DNA of 64,000 nucleotides. Origin: an uncultured Gemmatimonadota bacterium (GTDB lineage Bacteria; Gemmatimonadota; Gemmatimonadetes; Gemmatimonadales; Gemmatimonadaceae). Made by a program: the position numbers and the translations under genes. The notes under the pieces are model-generated. The model saw only the letters and a list, made by a program, of their open reading frames with translations, was not told where the DNA came from and did no database searches. The stretch covers positions 1-64,000 of the forward strand of contig CADEDA010000015.1 in NCBI GenBank assembly GCA_902825965.1, written 5' to 3'. Each line of letters starts with the position of its first letter. The first letter of the stretch is position 1. Shown one piece after another: positions 59,385 to 64,000 of this stretch.

Positions 59385-59990
59385 ATGGCCCTTCCCACGC
59401 GACCCTCCCTGCGCCGGCGTGTGTTGTACGTCGGCGTGGGGACGATCACGGCGCTGTGGTGCCTGTCGGCGCTGGCGGTGCTGTGGGTGGCTGCCCGGGA
59501 CCGGGCCGCGCCGGCCGATGCCATCGTCGTGTTGGGGGCCGCGCAGTACCGCGGTCGCCCGTCCCCGGTGCTGCGGGCGCGCCTGGACCATGCGGTCGGG
59601 CTCTACGCGCGCGGCCTGGCGCCGCAGATGGTGCTCACCGGCGGCGTGGCCGAGGGCGACACCTCAAGCGAGGCCGCGGTGAGCCGCCGGTACGTGATGG
59701 GTGCCGGCGTGCCGGAAGCCGCGCTGCTGCTCGAGAACGAGGGGCGCACCACGAGCGAGTCCCTGCGGGCGGTCGCGCAACTGCTCGACGTGCGCGACCG
59801 CGAGCGCGTGATCCTCGTGTCCGATCCCTTCCACCTGCTCCGCGCGAGCATCGTGGCGCGGCGGCACGGGCTGGTGGTGCGCACCTCGCCCACGAGCACC
59901 GAGGGCGTGCTCGCCCGCCTCGCGCGGCAGCCGCGCTACTTCCTCGCGGAGTCGGTGAAGGCCCCGGTGGCATTCCTCTTCGAATGGTGA
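59385..59990 (+). CDS. YdcF/SanA-family (DUF218) envelope protein
   Basis: A 201-aa protein with one N-terminal membrane helix (VGTITALWCLSALAVLWVA) and a DUF218 domain. Signature phrases are ADAIVVLGAAQYRGRPSPVL, MVLTGGVAEGD and ILVSDPFHLLRA. Family members (SanA, ElyC) affect envelope integrity and peptidoglycan precursors. ATG 59385 was preferred over TTG 59376. Confidence 0.88.
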   Translation: MALPTRPSLRRRVLYVGVGTITALWCLSALAVLWVAARDRAAPADAIVVLGAAQYRGRPSPVLRARLDHAVGLYARGLAPQMVLTGGVAEGDTSSEAAVSRRYVMGAGVPEAALLLENEGRTTSESLRAVAQLLDVRDRERVILVSDPFHLLRASIVARRHGLVVRTSPTSTEGVLARLARQPRYFLAESVKAPVAFLFEW

Positions 59991-59994
59991 GTCC

Positions 59995-61293
59995 GTGCGG
60001 ATCCCCGTAACGACCTACACGCTGGCGAACGGCCTCCGCGTGATCCTGTCCGAGGACCACGCGACGCCCGTCGTCGCGGTGAACCTGTGGTATCACGTGG
60101 GCTCGGCGAACGAACGGGCTGGGCGCACCGGGTTCGCCCACCTCTTCGAGCACATGCTCTTCCAGGGCAGCGCGCAGGTCGCGGCCAACGAGCACTTCGA
60201 GCTGGTGCAGCGCGCTGGCGGCACGCTCAACGGCTCGACCTGGCTGGACCGCACGAACTACTTCGAGACGATGCCCTCGCACCAGCTCGAACTCGCGCTC
60301 TGGCTCGAGGCCGATCGCATGGCTCGCCTGCTGCCGGCGATGACACAGGAGAAGCTCGACACCCAGCGCGACGTGGTGAAGAACGAGCGGCGCTGGTCGG
60401 TGGACAACCAGCCGTACGGCACGTGGTGGGAGCGGTTGCCGGCGCTGTGCTTCCCGCCGGAGCATCCGTTCCACCACTCGCTCATCGGGTCGATGGAAGA
60501 CCTGAGCGCCGCGAGCTTGGAGGACGTCGCGACCTTCTTCCGCACCTACTACACCCCCGACAACGCGGTGCTGACCATCGCCGGCGACTTCGACCCGGCC
60601 GCGGCGCGGACGATGGTGGACCGCCACTTCGCGGCGATCCCGCGCGGTACGGGACGGCCGCCACTGCCGGCGATGACGTTGCCCGCCACGTTCGGCGGCG
60701 GGCGACGCGAAGTGGTCGAAGACGACGTGGTGGCGCCGCGCCTGTTCCTGGCCTTCCGCGTTCCCGCCGCCGGGAGCGCGGGGTGGTACGCGGCGAGCCT
60801 CATGGGCGCCGTACTCGGGACTGGCGACGGCAGCCGGCTGGCCCGCGCGCTGGTGCGCGAGCAACGGATCGCCTCGGCGGCGACCGCCTACACGTTCGAC
60901 CTCGCCAAGGGCAGCGACCTGCTCGTCTGCGACGTGACCGCACATCCGGGCGTGACGGCCGACGCGCTGGAGGCGGCGGTGTTGGCGGAGATCGACCGTG
61001 TGCGGCGCCCCGACGCGCCGGACGCGGTGCAGGAGGCCGAGCGCGAGCGGGCGCTGGCGCTGCTGGAGACGTCCTGGGTGACGGCGCTGCAGTCGGCAGG
61101 CGCCCGCGCCGATAAATTGTCGCAGTTCGCTACTTATTTTGACGACCCCGCGCGCGTGAACGAGGAGCCGGCCCGACACGCCGCCGTGCGCGTGGCGGAC
61201 CTCGCCGCCTTCGCCGCGGCGTCCCTGGGGCCGGACAACCGCGCCGCGCTGCTCTATGTGCCGCGCCACACGCCCGCCGCGGAGGCCGCGTGA
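59995..61293 (+). CDS. M16 family zinc metallopeptidase, active subunit (cytosolic)
   Basis: A 432-aa M16B peptidase without signal peptide. The inverted zinc motif HLFEH (FAHLFEHMLFQGS) is at residue about 49, and the third-ligand Glu lies in KLDTQRDVVKNERRW. The start is GTG at 59995, 5 nt after the YdcF-like stop. It overlaps the inactive partner by 4 nt. This is a second pair, distinct from the secreted pair at 7467-10264. Confidence 0.92.
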   Translation: MRIPVTTYTLANGLRVILSEDHATPVVAVNLWYHVGSANERAGRTGFAHLFEHMLFQGSAQVAANEHFELVQRAGGTLNGSTWLDRTNYFETMPSHQLELALWLEADRMARLLPAMTQEKLDTQRDVVKNERRWSVDNQPYGTWWERLPALCFPPEHPFHHSLIGSMEDLSAASLEDVATFFRTYYTPDNAVLTIAGDFDPAAARTMVDRHFAAIPRGTGRPPLPAMTLPATFGGGRREVVEDDVVAPRLFLAFRVPAAGSAGWYAASLMGAVLGTGDGSRLARALVREQRIASAATAYTFDLAKGSDLLVCDVTAHPGVTADALEAAVLAEIDRVRRPDAPDAVQEAERERALALLETSWVTALQSAGARADKLSQFATYFDDPARVNEEPARHAAVRVADLAAFAAASLGPDNRAALLYVPRHTPAAEAA

Positions 61294-62672
61294 CCGTGCC
61301 GCCGCGTCCCACACCGGGCGTACCCCGGCCGTACGAGTTCCCCGACGTCGTGCGCGCCACGCTCAGCACCGGGATGCGGGTGGTGGTGGTGCCGATGCCG
61401 CGGCTCCCGCTCGTGACCGTGCTCGGACTGATCGATGCCGGTGCGAGCGGCGAGACCAACGCCGAGGCCGGGCTCGCGGCGCTCACCGCGCGCACGCTCG
61501 TGGAGGGCACCCACTCGCTCGACGGTGCGGCCCTCACGGCGCGGCTCGAGGGACTGGGCACGTCGCTCGGCGGCGCCGCCGACTGGGATGCGAGCAGCGT
61601 GCACTTCACCGTCACGCGATCGCGCTTGCGCGCGGCGTTCGCGCTGTTCGGCGAGACGTTGCGCACGCCGGCGTTCGCAGCGACGGAAGTGGAGCGGCTC
61701 CGGGAGGAGCGGCTGGCGGACCTCGCGCAGCAGCTGGCCGAGCCGCGCGGCCTGGCCGACCAGCGCTTCAACGGGTTCGTCTACGCCCCCAACACGCGGT
61801 TCGCACGTCCCGTCGGCGGTACCGTCGGCAGCGTGCAGGCGCTCGATCGCGCGGCCGTCAGTCGGTACCACGCCGCGCACTACGGCGCGGCCACGACCAC
61901 GCTGCTCTTCGTGGGGGACATCCGTCCGGACGAGGCGGTGGCGATGGCCGAGGAGGAGTTCCAGGCCTGGCGCAACTCGGCGCAGCCGAGCGCGTCGGCG
62001 CCGGATGCCGTCGCGCGGGCGGCCACGTCCTCGCGTCGCGTGGTGGTGGTGGAGAAGCCGGGTGCGCCGCAGTCCGAACTCCGCATCGGACACGTCGGGG
62101 TGCCGCGCAGCCATCCCGACCACCTCGCGATCGTCGTCATGAACGCGATCCTCGGCGGCCTGTTCTCGTCGCGCATCAACCTCAACCTCCGCGAGCGGCA
62201 CGCCTTCACGTACGGTGCATCGTCGGGCTTCGATTGGCGGCGCGCGGCAGGACCGTTCGCGGTGCGGACCGCCGTGAAGACCGAGGTCACGGCGCGCGCG
62301 GTGGAGGAGATCCTGCGCGAACTCGACGGGATGCGGGCCGCGCCTCCGAGCGCGGATGAGGTGACACTCGCGACGGACTATCTCGCCGGGGTGTTCCCGA
62401 TCCGGTTCGAGAGCACCGACGCGGTGGCCGGCGCGCTCGCGAGCGCGCTGACGTTCGGTCTCGCGGAGGACTGGTTCCTGCGCTACCGCGACCGGGTGCG
62501 TGCGATCGGTCCGGACGAGGTCTTCGCGGCCGCGCAGGCGCACCTCGACCCCACACGACTCCTCGTGCTCGCCGTGGGGGATGGTGCCGCGATCACGGAG
62601 TCCCTGGACGCCCTGGCGCTGGGGCCGCTCACGCGGCACGCGAGCGACGCAGACCCCGCAGAGGCCCCATGA
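61290..62672 (+). CDS. M16 family peptidase-like protein, inactive subunit (cytosolic)
   Basis: A 460-aa partner of the preceding peptidase. The position of HxxEH reads AGLAALTARTLVEG, so the zinc site is missing. The R/Y substrate pair is kept in NLNLRERHAFTYGASSGF. In M16B dimers this subunit shapes the peptide chamber. GTG/ATGA-type coupling on both sides: the start overlaps the active partner by 4 nt and the stop overlaps the NUDIX gene by 4 nt. Confidence 0.91.
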   Translation: MTVPPRPTPGVPRPYEFPDVVRATLSTGMRVVVVPMPRLPLVTVLGLIDAGASGETNAEAGLAALTARTLVEGTHSLDGAALTARLEGLGTSLGGAADWDASSVHFTVTRSRLRAAFALFGETLRTPAFAATEVERLREERLADLAQQLAEPRGLADQRFNGFVYAPNTRFARPVGGTVGSVQALDRAAVSRYHAAHYGAATTTLLFVGDIRPDEAVAMAEEEFQAWRNSAQPSASAPDAVARAATSSRRVVVVEKPGAPQSELRIGHVGVPRSHPDHLAIVVMNAILGGLFSSRINLNLRERHAFTYGASSGFDWRRAAGPFAVRTAVKTEVTARAVEEILRELDGMRAAPPSADEVTLATDYLAGVFPIRFESTDAVAGALASALTFGLAEDWFLRYRDRVRAIGPDEVFAAAQAHLDPTRLLVLAVGDGAAITESLDALALGPLTRHASDADPAEAP

Positions 62673-63244
62673 GCGCAGCGCAGGACGAGCGGGACATCGG
62701 ACACGGCGTCGGACGCATCGACGGCACGCGGATCTGGCAGCACCGCTTCCTCGACGCCCATGTGGATCGCGTGCGGATGCCGGACGGCAGCACGCACGAG
62801 CAGGTGCTGATCCACCATCCGGGAGCGGCAGCGGTGGTGCCGTTCCTGAGCGATCCGCGGGGACCGGATCCGCAGATCCTGCTCATCAAGCAGTATCGCT
62901 ATGCGACGGGCGGCACGATGTGGGAGATCCCTGCGGGCCGGCTGGAACCGGGCGAAGCGCCGATCAGCTGCGCCCACCGCGAGCTGCTCGAGGAGACGGG
63001 ATGTACGGCGGCGGCGATGGAACCGCTCACGTTCCTGTGGACGACACCAGGGTTCACCAACGAGAAGATCCACCTGTTCCTGGCGTCGGGACTCACGCGT
63101 GGCGCGACCCAGCACGAGGCCGACGAGTTCATCGAAGTGGTGACGTTGCCGCTCAGCGAGGTGCTCCGGATGATCGGCGCCGGAGAGATCACGGATGCGA
63201 AGACGCTGATCGGCGTGCTGTTCGCGGCAGGTTTCCGGACGTAG
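62669..63244 (+). CDS. NUDIX hydrolase, ADP-ribose pyrophosphatase-like
   Basis: A 191-aa NUDIX enzyme. The complete Nudix box is GRLEPGEAPISCAHRELLEE followed by TG, with GX5EX7REUXEEXGU satisfied, near residues 90-112. The N-terminal beta-domain (EQVLIHHPGAAAVVPFL) is typical of ADP-ribose pyrophosphatases. It probably hydrolyses ADP-ribose or related nucleoside diphosphate compounds. It is coupled by 4 nt to the M16 pair, then followed by an intrinsic terminator at 63274. Confidence 0.92.
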   Translation: MSAAQDERDIGHGVGRIDGTRIWQHRFLDAHVDRVRMPDGSTHEQVLIHHPGAAAVVPFLSDPRGPDPQILLIKQYRYATGGTMWEIPAGRLEPGEAPISCAHRELLEETGCTAAAMEPLTFLWTTPGFTNEKIHLFLASGLTRGATQHEADEFIEVVTLPLSEVLRMIGAGEITDAKTLIGVLFAAGFRT

Positions 63245-63273
63245 GAATAGCGCGCGACACTATAGAAGCGAGC

Positions 63274-63312
63274 GCGGCGGCCCACCTCGGTGGACCGCCG
63301 CGTCCTATTTTT
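63274..63312 (+). terminator. intrinsic terminator after the NUDIX gene
   Basis: A 13-bp GC-rich stem with one mismatch (63274-63286 with 63289-63301) is followed by GTCCTATTTTT. It ends the ydcF-M16-M16-NUDIX transcript. Confidence 0.8.
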
Positions 63313-63402
63313 GGGACGGAGTTCTCGTCAATTGGAGACACTTTCGCACATTAGGCTGCGATTAACAACATATAAATCAACAACTTATAGCGCTGTCCCC
63401 AG

Positions 63403-63418
63403 TGGCACGCCCCCTGCT
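63403..63418 (+). promoter_or_regulatory. sigma-54-type (-24/-12) promoter
   Basis: TGGCACGCCCCCTGCT has the invariant GG (63404-63405) and GC (63416-63417) with exactly 10 nt between. It differs from TGGCACRNNNNTTGCW at one position (C for the first T of TTGC). It lies 51 nt upstream of the sigma-factor ATG. The 80 bp upstream are AT-rich and could hold an activator or IHF-type site. Confidence 0.6.
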
Positions 63419-63468
63419 TTGAACTATCAGCGAGCAGGCACCACGAACGACTCCTTCGGGGGGAGACC

Positions 63469-64000
63469 ATGGGAAGCGCCGCACTGAAGTTGGCAGCACG
63501 TCCACTCGCGTTTCGGACGCTTAATGACCTCAAGTCGCTTGAAGATGGCGCCTTGGTGTCTGAGTATTTGGCCGGCCAGCCGCGTGCTTTCGACGCCATC
63601 GTCGATCGGTATCAGACCCGCCTCCTCAACTTCATCTATCGCACCGTGGGCGACCGTGAGCGCGCCGAGGACCTCGTGCAGGAGGTCTTCATCCGGGTGC
63701 ACCGTCACCTCGCGCGCTTCGACCGCTCGAAGAAGTTCTCGACCTGGATCTACACCATCGCCTCGAACCTGGCCAAGAACGAGCTCCGCAACCGCTCGCG
63801 GAATCCGATCGTGCTGTTCCAGACCATGACGTCCGGCTGGGACGACGAGGAGCGTCCGCTGGAGTTCGAGGATCCGGCCGCTCGCCCGGACGACCTCTTC
63901 CGGAAGCGCCACGTGCGGCAGTTGGTGGAGCAGACGGTGGCGCAGCTCCCGCAGCACCACCGGGAAGTGTTCGTCCTCCGGGAACTCGAGGGACGTTCGT
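63469..64000 (+). CDS. ECF-type RNA polymerase sigma factor, 3' partial
   Basis: The first 177 codons of an RpoE-like sigma-70 family factor run off the window. Region 2 contains AFDAIVDRYQTRLLNFIYR, DLVQEVFIRVHRHL and FSTWIYTIASNLAKNELR, the -10 recognition helix. Region 4 begins at VAQLPQHHREVFVLRELEG. An N-terminal extension of about 30 residues precedes region 2. ATG 63469 lies just after GGGGGAGA. A sigma-54-like promoter upstream would make it part of a sigma cascade. No anti-sigma gene is visible before the window ends. Confidence 0.92.
   Translation, partial: MGSAALKLAARPLAFRTLNDLKSLEDGALVSEYLAGQPRAFDAIVDRYQTRLLNFIYRTVGDRERAEDLVQEVFIRVHRHLARFDRSKKFSTWIYTIASNLAKNELRNRSRNPIVLFQTMTSGWDDEERPLEFEDPAARPDDLFRKRHVRQLVEQTVAQLPQHHREVFVLRELEGRS

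Noticed and set aside
1-64000. Mobile elements, integrases, toxin-antitoxin or restriction genes, tRNAs
   Set aside because: None found on reading both strands; no transposase motif, terminal repeat pair or tRNA-like cloverleaf was evident.

Overview
The window is 64 kb of a high-GC Gram-negative chromosome dominated by housekeeping genes. There is no prophage, insertion sequence, CRISPR array, tRNA or rRNA. Outer-membrane and lipoprotein genes, a YidC with a large periplasmic domain, a GWxTD-domain protein, a bactofilin beside parAB and paired M16 peptidases together suggest Gemmatimonadota. That assignment is an inference from gene content and style, not a measured phylogeny. The window also holds the chromosome origin region.

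Layout, left to right. (1) 1-7486: a complete histidine operon, hisG-D-C-H-A-B-F-N-IE, most junctions overlapping by 1-8 nt. It is preceded by a his leader peptide and a textbook transcription attenuator. (2) 7467-14085: a secreted active/inactive M16 peptidase pair (minus), murB (plus), then an outer-membrane barrel protein and a small membrane-anchored protein (minus). (3) 14204-23481: an anion symporter, a hypothetical protein, DNA glycosylase Tag, a winged-helix regulator, a secreted EEP phosphoesterase, TerC with an ArsC-like partner, a YheT hydrolase, a fatty-acid desaturase, a dienelactone-hydrolase lipoprotein and a small unknown protein. (4) 23524-31385: mnmG, a membrane glycosyltransferase, a SIMPL protein, two parS sites, parA, parB, a coiled-coil membrane protein and a bactofilin. 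This is the segregation and cell-organisation block. (5) 31515-36651: a BmpA-type nucleoside ABC importer (lipoprotein, Nif3-like protein, double ATPase, two permeases). (6) 36662-43460 (minus): a lipoprotein, a DUF4031-like protein and a type IV pilin, then polA with a polyprenol/lipid-kinase-like membrane protein and a GWxTD lipoprotein. (7) 43586-48487: a soluble Ser/Thr kinase, an orphan histidine kinase, pyrE, an AraC-type regulator, RNase P RNA and a lipoprotein. (8) 48567-55389: the replication origin. dnaN and dnaA run leftward with a DnaA-box/DnaA-trio/AT-rich unwinding element between them; rpmH-rnpA-yidD-yidC-mnmE run rightward. (9) 55450-64000: a putative metalloprotease, upp, a small DUF4177-like protein, an MBL/beta-CASP nuclease, a TetR regulator, a YdcF-like protein, a second (cytosolic) M16 pair, a NUDIX hydrolase and the 5' part of an ECF sigma factor behind a sigma-54-like promoter.

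How it fits together: oriC lies near 49.7 kb, and the parABS centromere lies about 21 kb to its left, as usual for a chromosomal origin domain. The commonly seen rnpA-yidC-mnmE-mnmG-rsmG-parAB cluster is split here. mnmE stays with dnaA, mnmG sits near parAB, and no rsmG is visible between mnmG and parA. The strongest non-coding observations are the his attenuator, the B. subtilis-like origin unwinding element, DnaA boxes placed in the dnaA promoter, the paired parS sites, and a secondary cluster of DnaA boxes at 31.4-31.55 kb. I did not find a clearly new defence, mobile or biosynthetic system. The most unusual protein-level items are the Cys-less ArsC-like protein overlapping terC, the Nif3-like gene embedded in a nucleoside-import operon, and an AraC protein with a receiver-like domain lacking the phospho-acceptor.
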